In this document: positions 45,101 through 47,514 of the stretch, one piece after another
Layout of the letters: each line of letters begins with the position of its first letter
Position numbering within the stretch: the first letter of the stretch is position 1
Assembly: GCA_017528425.1 (NCBI GenBank)
Contig: JAFXOV010000044.1
Coordinates: forward strand, 1 to 64,000
Reading direction: 5' to 3'
Length of the DNA: 64,000 nucleotides
Source: Elusimicrobiota bacterium
Lineage (GTDB): Bacteria > Elusimicrobiota > Endomicrobiia > Endomicrobiales > Endomicrobiaceae
The notes under the pieces: generated by a model
What the model was told of the DNA's origin: nothing
The model's input: the letters and a program-made list of their open reading frames with translations, nothing else
Database searches by the model: none
Position numbers and translations under genes: made by a program

Positions 45101-46705
45101 TGTCACTTCCTCTTCTTCCGTATATGTTACTTCTTCGGTATCTTCGTATGTTTCCTCTTCCTCATATGTGTATTCATATGTATATTCATTACCGTCCTCA
45201 TCTATGCCTGTTGCTGTTCCTGTTCTTGTTACCATTCTTGTCTTTTGCACTGTTACTGTTTTTGTTTTCTCTACGGTTACAGTCTTTGTCACTGTCTTTG
45301 TTACCGTTTTCGCTCCTGCTATATCCATCATTTCTTCTTTACTTATTTCTTGAATTGTTCCTTCTTTTGCCTGTTCTTTTAAACCTTCACTTGCGCTCAA
45401 CACTCTTATCTTCAAATCTTTATCTTCGGCTTTATAGCTTACTCCCGTATCTTCCCCGTTAACATCAATTCCTTTTTCTCCGCTTAATACAGCTTTTAAT
45501 CCTTCTCCCGTGTATTCTACTTCAACCCCTCCTCGAACATTCGGATCACTTATCGTAAAGTTCCCGTTTTCCAACTTACTTACCGTTATGTAATGGTCAC
45601 TGTTTACCCATACTATTGCACTTTCTCCCGCTTTTAATCCTTCCATAAATGTCTCTATATCACTTATATAGCCTTGAGCATCTTGTCCGAATTGTTCCAT
45701 TACAGTCTGTATTGTATACATACTAGTCATTAATTGTGTATCACCGGACTTTATTAAATCTTCATTGTTCTTAGTGAATAATCCCGTACTTATTTCCAAC
45801 AATAATGCTTGTAAGCCCAATACTCCTTTACTTGTTACATTTAAAACTGTTCCTAATGCACTTACTGCACAATTTATTATATTACCGCCTTGTTCTAAGA
45901 ACTTTGCCAACAAACCTAATATTCCTTCTTTTTCTTCGTCACTCTTTCCTGCCAAAGCTTCGTCCAAACCTTCTTTAACTTCTTCTTTATTTACTCCGCT
46001 TTGTCTCGACAATTCACTAACTATTCTGCTATATTCCTGCTCAATATCCAATTGTGCTTTATATTCTTCCTCTATTGCATTTATATCGCTTTCATCTTGT
46101 TCTTGTTTTTCTTCTACTTTCATTTCTTCTTGTTCATCTATATCTGCTTTAACTTCTTCTCTTGTTATTTGCCCTATTTTTTCTATCTCGCCTATTTTCT
46201 TGTCTCCGCTTACTTTTCCCTTCTCAAATGCTTTCTTTCTGTTTACCAATGCCTGGTAATATACTATATCACCCTGTCCGGAATATCCCAATACTTGTTC
46301 TTTTTCAGCATTGTATACAGCTACTATTTTGCCTTTTTTCTTATCTTTTATTACTCCGTTTTCTTCGTCTATCTCTATTATGCTGTCTACTTCTTCTTCA
46401 CTCATATTTCCTATCACGTTCATCGTATTTACACCTTCTCCGTTTCCGGTCTTTACTGATTCTTGAGCATCCACCATTCCTAAAGAATCTTCAACATCGG
46501 TTTTTCCTGTTCCCATTACCTGTTCATTCTTTTCTTTGTTATCTTTAGCTCTTCTCTCACTTTTTGCATATACCGGCAGGTTAGCTATGTTCAATACAAA
46601 ACATAGCACTACCAATATACTCACCATTTTCCTGAACACGTGGTCGCTATACGTCTCCTTAAAATATTTACCTATCCCCATGACTATCTTTCTTAAGATA
46701 TTCAT
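18155..46705 (-). CDS. Giant (about 9516 aa) surface/membrane protein with SecA-like ATPase at its C-terminus
   Basis: One uninterrupted frame of 28.5 kb. The start at 46705 has AGGAGG five nt upstream; the frame extends to an unlikely ATG at 46798. Order by residue: extended signal peptide (1-47, ending PVYA); a C39-peptidase-like domain with C279 and H371; Thr/Val and Tyr/Glu low-complexity (465-560); a second Cys/His domain (about 761-864); AKEDW helical repeats with a poly-Ser linker (about 935-1405); a long beta-rich region with several repeat families (about 1500-6600) including a Cys/His cluster (about 5880-6040); hydrophobic bundle (about 6630-7230); helical linker; SecA-like SF2 motor with GMGGGKT (K8134), ADEIH (D8253), GATGTVAG, MGATGID and QGIKRTGRTS; helical tail. 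Predicted to span the membrane, with repeats outside and motor inside. It follows the small two-TM gene, as giant 1 does. No family covers the whole chain, and its function is unknown. Confidence 0.9.
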   Translation of the reverse strand: MNILRKIVMGIGKYFKETYSDHVFRKMVSILVVLCFVLNIANLPVYAKSERRAKDNKEKNEQVMGTGKTDVEDSLGMVDAQESVKTGNGEGVNTMNVIGNMSEEEVDSIIEIDEENGVIKDKKKGKIVAVYNAEKEQVLGYSGQGDIVYYQALVNRKKAFEKGKVSGDKKIGEIEKIGQITREEVKADIDEQEEMKVEEKQEQDESDINAIEEEYKAQLDIEQEYSRIVSELSRQSGVNKEEVKEGLDEALAGKSDEEKEGILGLLAKFLEQGGNIINCAVSALGTVLNVTSKGVLGLQALLLEISTGLFTKNNEDLIKSGDTQLMTSMYTIQTVMEQFGQDAQGYISDIETFMEGLKAGESAIVWVNSDHYITVSKLENGNFTISDPNVRGGVEVEYTGEGLKAVLSGEKGIDVNGEDTGVSYKAEDKDLKIRVLSASEGLKEQAKEGTIQEISKEEMMDIAGAKTVTKTVTKTVTVEKTKTVTVQKTRMVTRTGTATGIDEDGNEYTYEYTYEEEETYEDTEEVTYTEEEEVTETITEEVPDDTDEEEWGAKKEEEWNKQIDELTDPETGKIKGEDLDKALEGKDVERKVLSSDEEEKTQEGIDKCNERLAKYDKMSDEEFIAAMESGEINVVSSKVTKVNSIKLNGQEVDSDFVSKINEALDNNSEISAGEVINNAIEIAVGQGQVTNQGQSVEQNITSVQKEESGKSKDLVGTLVEGAKNLAVTAADAVGNVFEGAADAVASLVNTENNNTVGAIINCAAVAVSEALKAAGQAITAGTAAIQNAAADIALGVNRTEDNQTSVAAMVNTLNTNLQEKEGSDTEIFDAYKIDGTEAIEEGLNNGAVILHVGAQNEEGKEVGHYITIEKGSEEGTVIIKDSSKADDESTVTVAELAETLKAEYDWTDGTMIARGDISQGTAIEAEEQKGILGAEASVDDIIAKDAAAGNSAAKAAQAAIAKAKEDWEKANKAGDEAGKAAAHEAAQQARLNYTGATATADGTGVGKVVDTKKYADVSSGKTSSSSSSSSSSSSSSSSSSSSSSSSSSYYDDDYYYKSNNSSSGSSSSSSSSSNSSSSPIMKSNNATTNNSARGTFLIGTATNTIKSAISSTGSSAASTAVPASAPTIQTTNSTIPSAVPTGTDVDSIIARDAAAGNTAAKAAQDAIAKAKEDWEKANKAGDEAGKKAAHEAAQQARLDYTGATATADGTGVGEIVERPKYEETLVNSYSALDTEQAASLVGDEKLYYAASKGNDAAVLAVNEIFTAQEYAREASKAGDIDGLNTAHMLAQSVRSQFGYTATSDGTGVTEYTNPTAYNNLVTNVENVGVHTDGYKTFTEEEITAVHNGVESDINDIIKQRAQEGDEYAISILNQLEENSEMWKTLNGDKEGADELYQKVLHMQSQALRTEFADYVTNVVDAAVDATKTVVGAFTSDILGTLSAVTDVISDRVMQISVDNVIDTEFSGIAQNYYKAIQEKIDKGEDFDKVKEARYFLEHLSDYDIENIGTVDERLADAILKAGGEEAYYSKIISSQYKQMMAGDKGNDKIYFNDLEAMNNFLETYSGAGNYIEIDNGNETVTVLGNGSQFVEVKNNKVVTKNTKNVVTSQATVNLTNEDRQAYADTVTTSGYTYGTEWLESKKLISDLKIYDDKGNEVSYTNIKYEGTKVVEITDYMQDVQTATVSAKAGERFANVKEISDEGNKGVVYNITGSGYDGLTALDSKGQIVSTYKTEYGRNTDETINRHKALVKSVVFNEGTGTVNVEETEMFDGILKSTSSSKVDISSKETETGIMQGEVEQELTEEQIQEEKEKEKEQQKSKLFAEYVDLLNDNQNLVTGKNVDMFSSTATALGQATESDIIESILYSYKNGEGIVSKTEDGVTMGVSANFGWDWRNNYTVEDGAKGTVSYEKDSGTGIIDTIMASMEVTNGKDWFNSYKITGNGIYSRTVQTDKDSSTYTTTNVNFNDVSDIKSYTYSFKDKTQNTAQVKLLNADGTFSIDYYSDITVDKNWKIALGDDKDYTKIHVVYDEKGNAISGNSYFGIGQKMSATIQPGSGLYSEGDYIITNEEFSYSWKKIDDKYSMNITSINDLTGSKYVHINPDGSEVSFEVMAGSMKVDNKAMSFAGDIDLGGNKYIETKTSGSSADDDSSSEESKTTPSNTNALVVETGNTYEISNGILSIVGGRANLTGDGTVLKTGSYTRNTGRVVEGNLKIQVTVGDNGKEITNYVAESGVCKTILTTNNIATETKYCDTGVISTEELNLRTKATVLTEYKEYSAYENRFVDITTATGKGTRVTLTAYKEGYTGLGNYIVDDMGGNDKIVLNIDENGQATLTNNAVVYNQLYVNTSGDNVGASVGIVYSAKDFAHDDYKGEVIASSQYEYRDNKGNKTALQRDEDGFYGLQKDSNGNKIINIAVTSDIEKLKRGEVLEINDVTKEFTLSKDGMSYTKAYDIKEINWVVEDGKLKKKEGEVSAKGTLTLTTDGDVLTGASRKITEVRVNGEDFVTPDVVSSLPSGNSAVKVGDKYYGFDADNKWVELVAGAKIVTLKDENGIAQKQYTVESKQDWNIVLNDGMTKYGLNYNEHNYGTDESTLIKNISFDILGINYNGKWYEDSNLNDVLTMPDGSGSLVSVKISDNDGNYLWDAYFALSNGTWVSSYKLNVGNYTAIKNLDTNEWSLISKNEKYSLTTVNKEFRTELTNIKFNGNWVSVLDTTYVPDGSGKLVFGDNKYFSKDENGNWVSYSGMKVGNYTFSENNGTYEIRNYNTAYNIGFDWKNNKIETTMSEIKYIDNWLTVNDVMTTPDGLGQLVSAFVPNGVNGQSYDAYFTLADGNWFSSESGMQVGTYTVFKKDGVWRMENDNDKYTITSDNKKKFQTELTDINLNNIWYGVDDVQYVPGGGLLVLIHDDNYSHYCARTDDGSYSQIKVGMQLGDFTVGKNGNTWTLTNNVGADVLNGNGLSGTLSGTFTLENVEHKFLIKTTSEQGLTYNGTKITLQANAQIQFYQAGCYIVDGIVTVTDAIYIPPSSGGDQNGSGGSKTLPDGRGTNAVIVEDRDGGYTVSNGTLRINSGNFVVMGVGAIFQGGSTIQGQTIANGYSLKIADCTEDGKAIFVANGSYAKSTMGDGKIHVEWDEYGVTSIKGYSVSYSWSGVQYCSDGAMYQTQTKITTTTYYSRDKGIAGVNGGSYNMIQYDSEGNLVAASTYKSYSYNDTHWIKTHEQAAAERAAAETMEKAAKSLKSWQNVAANLEKMGRTSLFVESKISQYQQEIYDTAKTVPSISSAFSTSGKNENQIIENIHVNTSGNIVFGGVLDNSIVSPILSTKGLSTIYKGNYDLVWTPMGIYAEAPEIARGWFKLEGYSDKTLKVETSFEGYLTNIELLYDYNTKKYATTGNFDFVNTKVNGSYKETVISTGNESYNSPSGSQAPSPSVNTAGKIVQDGKGTTILSGENSVLSFRVDEEGNTNAIIIGEGTTAWNGSALSTAAGITNLSGTAVNSNGTWTASEGSGFNYIDSEAARDALSASFDKDGIKVDLSPIDFSKTMKTVSSNNLTMLGGALAVQSAEVRNAGVNATVTSEDGYGLPNSVVLGTGSNFNIGLSDTNSIKFTAGSNCKASYSINSDWWTGNRDISTSIASGAEITIKNVLTSSGVGAKTAVAVASGLSKKDVEAIGYSGNVESFIDASVLSKDGLSLSYSGTTTLKKDLLANKVVSADAGTAVTEGEEQPTDARITIKAGESIDVTVNMSEADGVTASITGKNPITTVNDVDGTKNVWKGVSCTIIDDSYNTVDGFLSDISLRLSNGECNVTNAEFVYQGKAFVADSIESSSGKVATVAGENGETINTRAIYTKQDGGYYISNAKNEYAVISIRNGELKAEGKGATALAGSKLSDSFDGQEISFEAQSGFMHYGDKGWEIGDDGSKAIYTDNAIGEYIDSYYRQTLGDDWKMSKTDFTGIEITGAALDIGTAIKTYERAKGPITYTSTSNNARSMSNDGIGALKTDKGSTVAVTVTDDGVLGLKAVGDVKTSLEIMDENNFEFVNADTDMTVTFRDGEIVDFWRGVNKYNADKGILLTSGEDFDIAKGCLYVENTSDIKVTDETTITARNLKLVGDAQGNKVIATNEISANISGVDEGYTAKWVAGESFIEFYRNEAGEMIAAEISGAFKFDGYVQNETFEGPTPEGAPSQEKQMNFTGKVDDTVSDYSKVEIHGIYRNANSSSLTSSSLLGAIAAEGSELTKDSKYTVKTVKGDVHFEVTEGSLTFQNGAWTITDAASSYIYNGTDTNETLNGMLVDMEKAQLQGFERNIKDSLDFTGISMSGTVGNLGDAIIGYTAINGDIKYTAQVNYSSVTSADGIGRVILDKGTVLALGVNENGVLGFKATRDIKDVDIEVLDKNNFKFTNGLSSITTSFAEGDFVGFWSGLYNYNNDNQGKIYVQTKKDFTITDSNGTTTDMKTGLLLNGNEDNKATIVNSLSVNFVTDTGEQITENSKNAIWKAGSVIDFVIDNNGKIIDAVLSGDFTIKKASINDKIDVSEQDQSKSEEKAEETKTDDNSGVATDSIEFSTMASKQIASTFEGIVVDKGDILYIEEGTFKNVNSKTLSSGVSSISVYAEGSIIKEGSTFLGQEIKTGDGDYFVTGGRLFSVKTFETLQSLNSLPTERYFEVLDSVTELDFDMFNNLGNEDSLQKQSFDTAVDVIKIVTGIDIASWGSDQVVAFMNFLKGEGDARTNLENAGFSDTDNDGVWTDGKENKVIELSDGTFMTIDKENARGFASGKNGEAIYYTDLNENDQIVEDRTIRSEREKNSNITYYGTVVKEGGSYVINNADIKADISYANGTMHISGVTVDMSNGTRQIDFSKNHGDITVSVTRSENEKFILTGANITGTATGITSIETIVGSNLQVVRSEGNVTYIYSTDVNSGVNIMGGISITSEGNLSDEQIKSILTKTKNESAGNQSIVASVMINNIQVINSCSSYEESSFQYDVDEGIVGSVDWRNTANNTAIFNVGGEDSEQVYVTNINIKGLVVKDKNVTGTDISTTASSVMQQRVKDDTYGEVTYTLSLRDNLSGQNILDAIDKGVLIGENGISKKEADGSYSKINAIITMEDSGIQVLTSNGCEFKTGKGFDGADFSDANQNTAIINLGEGESAAQIYVSGVKVLDVNNKLMGDISTTVGSVMQQYVKDDKYGDVTYMLNLRDNLSGQSILDALDKSVLVGENGISKKEADGTYSEINAIIDVGGVQVITGNKCSYNKDKGFCNVDFSDSSKNTAIIEQVFGEGENSETAKLYVTGVNVLDESGEKLSGQISTTATSTLFTYWDTSSPSTKFSDGATESSVTIYIDATGFGFENIGTDGDPKFVINSEILNGLAKYGKIYTFFGEAEIGKTGTETDSLVMYSNGAWICQNGATLNIMDEVSVDVMKRLVKEKGLDLVTNIDDFDLGGFKGKQLTYIPGDVETALGYILAFQGEDKIKAGINLTVIDENGYTTSSSVLLDKNSKFNLGIDANGSLVLRAGHSDKEIGFVGDCFGSYELGDHWTAVGTDEKTFSGNFRAGEYITAATLLKKNNIENLLGENITWRDKEYSEVTVKVVTEGGQSYLELQSNGDTIEVQECDADGKVVTVSKNSTGLTGLYNGSEFTVLEGARINILGNEISIYDATVYTNGMVITTKQTTSKEGNQNSTSSDGTPDIISIFKGKFIQDAQNPLSGTATGLFEHYSDANIDTVFSMSTILNEGSTYLPGSVVNGKQLEYESVMTKDGSIQLTEKGNTAFITNSLEQLVEDINTLSLPANYGTAYVENGKLVFNGKTYTVDDIKNGKLDEVINGIFQETVQKQIAAQNKSEDYYIEKMIKVIMSESDLSYDQAKRWAADELRHADILVSSLERLDKAAIELSKTDEKGSTDVKRNISEVERYVDRYGLDTVLYIICHQGTEVGEEFSSCGHVGAAANFLNYIAATNNISSGDGQSYTDAILRIIYGETDGHCNICEFDVGVFQTAIEGTSIVYDSNRYDTKNAAISAEAVNFAQEMLTNAEDFAQLHCPNSPWTMNSIGDVNDYRARIFISDSPDIKSGIYSEVIRNDGSLTLTGFKVIDIENNIIKFNSYGIDGTYTGFNFETGKLEDNIHVELSPTIKIDARSGIATIDTTGKLGVFVHENVGIIETIPKGGESTGGSSAGVEMNIMAKHLDYIENAENTIYVGSGADSFYEASYNNEDKKIVVHVFGEGAVYTEGVTIYGNGTRKDVTSLADLKDIQGADIDFNSGCIKVQNGKFVASNNLEWEFRNEESAEAYVKDYIAPKYKEAGLSFEGLLKKDGEKSELVDFDFLVDKECNVSPFDYLAVMDNIHDEDNTEVGFGIRFNANMEADDIKGIADVSGIADLKTSGVSTIDLFSEKLDSGAYIEDFRVSGLSSDNATLTTILHDGFECNQDITVTNLHLGDRISLGAVLDSHSKDSNYDAIVSAVGSVYTYGPNNELIDLTGATFKGDGNGHFILAEDVLLGQDGFTYTNEKNEFVIKDICVGSIVQFSNANTLNVLSGKSNVEFRINGSVKDTNTGLGSNLSSDSSALFVGTLNERNGITTCTDGVFTGWKTSTMAQDFSIDTIKRKDSTWLGGSYIDGHYVKENAKVNEFGVIDDKYYQKTGWEIAGGVIAAVGVVAVSAIAAVCTFGTSLALEATMLVGAAAGIASAALIAPSAFEHGAALAGTIESAARTGDWSLSTVGNIALDTGLLALDFITAFSLGVNVGSAAATIAAAKGAAGVTFGTVLGQGVRNFLSGTTNIAAIKYSGKFANVATKVAGFLSKAPKLTALAMSVTKFGTLSLYGDVVKGFGQKFIMNASFIDDDNKLGVANCFGQAIDMAVMVLSFGSGSGAAASNLSTAFVGKAIVIGFATGVVVDVGKQMIFDNRSFGEISWLEAVGVGIGTATISAMGASLYLSISSGKLNIKNMWNTFRAHPIATITNFAKTHMAITGALVFGGGDAIAQGIKGGDFNWGELVTWSVFGAFAGSSIQRATSFTDIMAHGEKAKLVSLVGSFGGFGVGFAAYGVKTAISGEEFNLTKAITFGMLTGMLTGSITNLGIEKGLVKTFETLTSATAETPLTKWQAISSMIGNGLTNTLNKVIDSILETGFSRTVDKVAGTFSQSLNMISRMAVFNEVLGIGLTALNINSEGALLRFIRGNSFLSGLDSLGLNLADQIEYYTDLANRGNFLDAVAAVTEGANQLLYTPQMYMFSFGVNIGMRFLAPVLQSMPGLGEIMKALGNVNTGVDLLNTAFEEGVKESLPGFFLKDTGSFGEILQELFDDTPDCDFTRGMEMLRDLASKGVAVAENGSRIQNAMQQRNARRDLRQAVAYINQGLGTVKLSYGRNGQVKVSQAKGMERLFSSETRLAESLEFTSTRDIQTAARDFLALVGGCMSLESAYAQARNIDSIAIQNNQRATAVNDLRLNLSNVTNKAAQIRALETARLALRENVIIAGKTATRTELINSALQYAQMDTMSGFTFKYENGKVSLIENGVNIANIDIVGELEVGDLEAANALSTVMGQAYAVADARSRLKTTDLETVRQQFKDNSVISYNESRETFEINMSENVKGLTDLIENNKNSVLANNFVTDGDYKNAVEYLNKIYGQNSFVYNQSSETITIKNSSVLNSDGSNKFVLKNGEITVNANTLNNVLKVINRVGNSKVTDLDFLNSKSDNQTRQESFRNLINTIGLQSVMDIFGEENIDNINIKANESGSSRQLSFDVKVSENDTISIKDYIGDISAVANKKVYEQILNSERDNLRELLSNEFKGQDSLVQILKTMGQQQNFTSDNLYEALLNLERASFSELEDRAKIVEDILQNVANNGTSAAIRSAATESLKQLESYVKFRNNKNKLSDLQAQLARATERNDAKEIERLQQEILATRKSAMNYNSAILDKRVDLILAKYRNVEQIKFLNQFSIASNLELVPLYQGLTSTVELSNSDLKVTSTELYLLNTVLQKNNIDASKLTAKQIEEYSDNSALQTDTGYTSKISLKIRLEALQEVIARNGGKDWNAMVETIEEQQKYVDDFIKTHGDGTNGQFVGKLKKGSLGQFREELLNKMDSGEMSAEEAGIALKLLMLRSLYNVVDGKFTLRASQSEMVSALARMDNISLGMGGGKTLSLAVDMGIFRVLLGDQARMEILVGNGDLRNYSGTGTEARQLMEFMGLEVADITAYRDTSTGSTNVELIEKIYNDADTVVIMDPTTRGHLLNDAVNMGGQRGQRLLNALNSVNRVVADEIHLWALTTTAAVIGGDNKPPSQKLIKSTIEIADRVNAKDIVKKLVEDKDWKFMDITMKGTNVKIRNFQTSNEAAVELAQANRENKYLIAVIGKTSSDRQILMSDSAIDLLGANRDSGQLDSVLRGLFADSLTGGMQISQRDGTVKPVGESGIQEDMVISDIFYQMGFAYKYAVSENEKISEKDIADFISKSTKTSKTTMQTSLAAIYNGCSAAIVGATGTVAGLQQLIVSRSGAKTVYEITPERVDINDFDVFDVSGENGMQTLIDRAIKDSSNLDDKGKELKERKMKHQEKGSVLLLGKIEGTFAKYRAIVEEMYKNGTITSDFEIFVFAGTDLGKMVIEEENGEKVVKIVPITESNIGEYLKGVSEEDKADLLKDKQKQLSYVAKSMRSTRRLIIANEMGATGIDYQGDFVEVKADVYLESNANAAQGIKRTGRTSSKTLDEYNIKSGEKWSAQRYIAYDRSSYEAQIKAFSANENLMSYAQRLWSGQLATSLSELGYLRDETALKMYEILRSVDFDVNRAIEQIVSSQGVTGERAKAQIVEFVTNIRTLYDINGSTRFALNDSMRDQMLLSTLRTLMLNAENETEREAIHEALEQALATRNGSVDFSLKQSESDSPADVLRKSFERCLDEAMSVLGDLELTGKAAAIRDTHVEGLRMVNESYSEIAAVKDKGLSDAIDLFEFVGVIKSFEDYVLPIGAEGGRSQEQKVQQVTQAKESSTVEQQQQMEELAETLLNNQELSYTNSKGEQILTNKGKLYAQMAIKNIYPDEEWYEFCTWLLGMLGFDFDKDLTPENITNILYEKGYTSYGKLSGLFTLTAPLMKTGSLSLDDINSIYNARISNDIMQNLAQLGVRLSGKVEGIRLAQIMEGKVGDNEIYRNIREQYANVEQAYKEYVTAQNSNPISIPFARKNLTKMVNAFNDSLNPAISEIHQENISVLKQRMAQAGMPIMEYTDKAIVSMKEVAQKTPSAIKDMRLSDIKTFEKMEENKALELAAEKEYALADKDAVTAPVIAYFDKNHVAQVSSKEDIEKIETEGYAFTGIVLADKNEIARNEGMSEEILLNRVYGVMKAEEVSDTIKYLLTVYKPGDRVEVMMDYIGAAGYTGEDINAAVINKIEVVVQMGAEGKLPKLLVDAQVKALTGIREVLFASLDEEKNWLDKANESEIVKKIEANRKVSQSVITKSVSGGKINTDFVINIVKLQKSVADKDLSEKLVQVQELMKTGKTDLGALMEINGEKDLKMPMDLFNIADIYAISSAA
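20600..22330 (-). other. SecA-like motor domain of giant protein 2
   Basis: Residues about 8125-8700 follow the SecA order: a Q-like SEM motif, Walker A in LGMGGGKTLSLAV, a NGDLRN segment where SecA has NDYLA, DEIHLWALTTTAAVIGG where SecA has DEVDSILIDEARTPLIISG, GATGTVAG where SecA has GMTGTA, and an arginine-finger motif QGIKRTGRTS. Sequence similarity elsewhere is low and I see no clear preprotein-crosslinking domain, so this is a SecA relative, not SecA itself. Confidence 0.7.
25000..26810 (-). other. Hydrophobic bundle of giant protein 2
   Basis: About 600 residues of Ala/Gly/Val/Ile-rich segments, beginning GWEIAGGVIAAVGVVAVSAI and ending near VNIGMRFLAPVLQ, with short charged loops (for example AHGEKAKLVS). 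Several are long enough for TM helices while others are more amphipathic. It separates the repeat-rich N-terminal part from the motor. Confidence 0.6.
30900..31760 (-). repeat. Tandem 133-residue beta repeats in giant protein 2
   Basis: Two units with an exact 399-nt offset (matching DNA at 31034 and 31433) encode DDxYGxVTYxLxLRDNLSGQ, GENGISKKEADG and a following NTAII strand. A degenerate third copy lies just above 31760. Strong DNA conservation around GISKKEADG points to recent duplication or gene conversion. Confidence 0.85.
33350..34990 (-). repeat. Paired ~360-residue modules in giant protein 2
   Basis: Two adjacent modules share DFTGI, a GxAIxxY helix, DGIG, a DKG-T-LGV strand, GVLGxKA, NNFxF and a FW dipeptide. 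More diverged copies lie near 35600-36110 and 30050-30420, giving at least four. They look like one beta-sandwich or beta-solenoid unit multiplied along the protein. Confidence 0.7.
37850..39000 (-). repeat. Trp-rich ~110-residue tandem repeats in giant protein 2
   Basis: Three to four consecutive units share the order TELTxI, NxxW, a VPDGSG or MPDGSG turn, YxAYFxLxxGNW, xxVGNYT and KY. Regular Trp and Gly placement is typical of carbohydrate-facing or adhesive beta repeats, but no known carbohydrate-binding module is recognised. Confidence 0.75.
42490..43930 (-). repeat. AKEDW helical repeats with poly-serine linker in giant protein 2
   Basis: Two near-identical units (DAAAGN, AKEDWEKANKAGDEAGK, HEAAQQAR, TGATATADGTGVG) flank a linker of about 60 residues that is mostly Ser with a central YYDDDYYY (43465-43660). 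Two further diverged units follow downstream in the protein (EYAREASKAGD; MWKTLNGDKEGAD). Poly-Ser linkers are known from secreted polysaccharide-degrading enzymes of marine and gut bacteria. Confidence 0.85.
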
Positions 46706-46805
46706 TTTTTCCTCCTGAACTTCTTCTATATTTTTATTTTTTATTTCTTCTTTTTTCATTTTGTTCTTCGCTTTTACCTCTGTTTTTTGCCTATACAAAA
46801 AACAA

Positions 46806-46838
46806 AACTAACCTGTGCCTTATCAGCACAAGTTAGTT
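46806..46838 (-). terminator. Terminator-like hairpin between small TM gene and giant gene 2
   Basis: Arms AACTAAC-TGTGC and GCACA-GTTAGTT close a 7-nt loop, with one unpaired base per arm and TTGTTTTTTG after it on the minus strand. The TGA stop of the small gene (46823-46825) lies in the loop, just as at 9024-9051. The giant gene's start is 100 nt beyond. Confidence 0.8.
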
Positions 46839-47413
46839 TTATCCTCTATATTTCTTGTTATTATTGCTATTCCGTCTTCTTTCCTGTTCCTTATAGCTAC
46901 CACAAACACTATAAAAAACAATAGTCCCATGATTGTATTCACGCTACAATACACCTTAACATTGTTATATAGCCTATACAATCGCTCTAATATTTTACCT
47001 ATAGATACAATTACTAGTTCATCTTTCTCGTTATATACTACTAATTTTTTATATTGTCTGCTCTCTATTTCTATTCCGCTGTCGCTGCTTGTATTTACCG
47101 GCGTTTCTTCTTTATTTTGTCCGTTACTTATCGGTGCTTCGGCCCCTGTCTCTCCCAACCTCAAATATCTATATAAATCTTTCGTTATTTTGTTGCTTAT
47201 TGCTGTTAATGTATCATTACAACTGGTAAATGTCTCAACTATTATATTATTTACCACAGCACCCATTATTGCTACTATACTTTCTTTATTATCTATTGAT
47301 TTCGGCATGAATCCGTTTATTACCATACTGCAAAATATCAGCACGGCAAGAGTCGTTTTTACAACTCTCACGGACAATAAACCCATAATTGATTTTATTT
47401 TAATCAATTTCAC
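46823..47413 (-). CDS. Small two-TM protein paired with giant gene 2
   Basis: A 196-residue protein of unrecognised family. It starts with GTG at 47413, eight nt after AGGA; an ATG at codon 10 has no ribosome-binding site. A hydrophobic segment (about 15-35) follows a Lys-rich N-terminus, the middle is polar with TGAEAPISNGQNK, and a C-terminal helix (about 158-178) is followed by RNRKEDG. Size, topology, the linker motif and the overlapping 3' hairpin match the protein at 9036-9614. It is the first gene of the giant 2 operon, under boxed promoter P2. I infer that it is a dedicated partner of the giant protein. Confidence 0.8.
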   Translation of the reverse strand: MKLIKIKSIMGLLSVRVVKTTLAVLIFCSMVINGFMPKSIDNKESIVAIMGAVVNNIIVETFTSCNDTLTAISNKITKDLYRYLRLGETGAEAPISNGQNKEETPVNTSSDSGIEIESRQYKKLVVYNEKDELVIVSIGKILERLYRLYNNVKVYCSVNTIMGLLFFIVFVVAIRNRKEDGIAIITRNIEDKTNLC

Positions 47414-47514
47414 CGGTTTTTTCCTATAAAACTTTACAATTAAATCTTTCTAAAACTATAGTTTATTTCATTTGTTTTTTCAATGTTTTTTGACACTACA
47501 CCAAACTACCATAA

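Noticed and set aside
18155-46705. The 28.5-kb frame as an assembly artefact or fusion of several genes
   Set aside because: No internal stop, no internal ribosome-binding site with signal peptide, and repeat families continue smoothly across it. A collapsed repeat cannot be excluded, but would change only length.
46815-47429. A 204-codon plus-strand frame opposite the second small TM protein
   Set aside because: The minus-strand frame has a promoter, start signal, two TM segments and a paralogue at 9036-9614; the plus frame has none.
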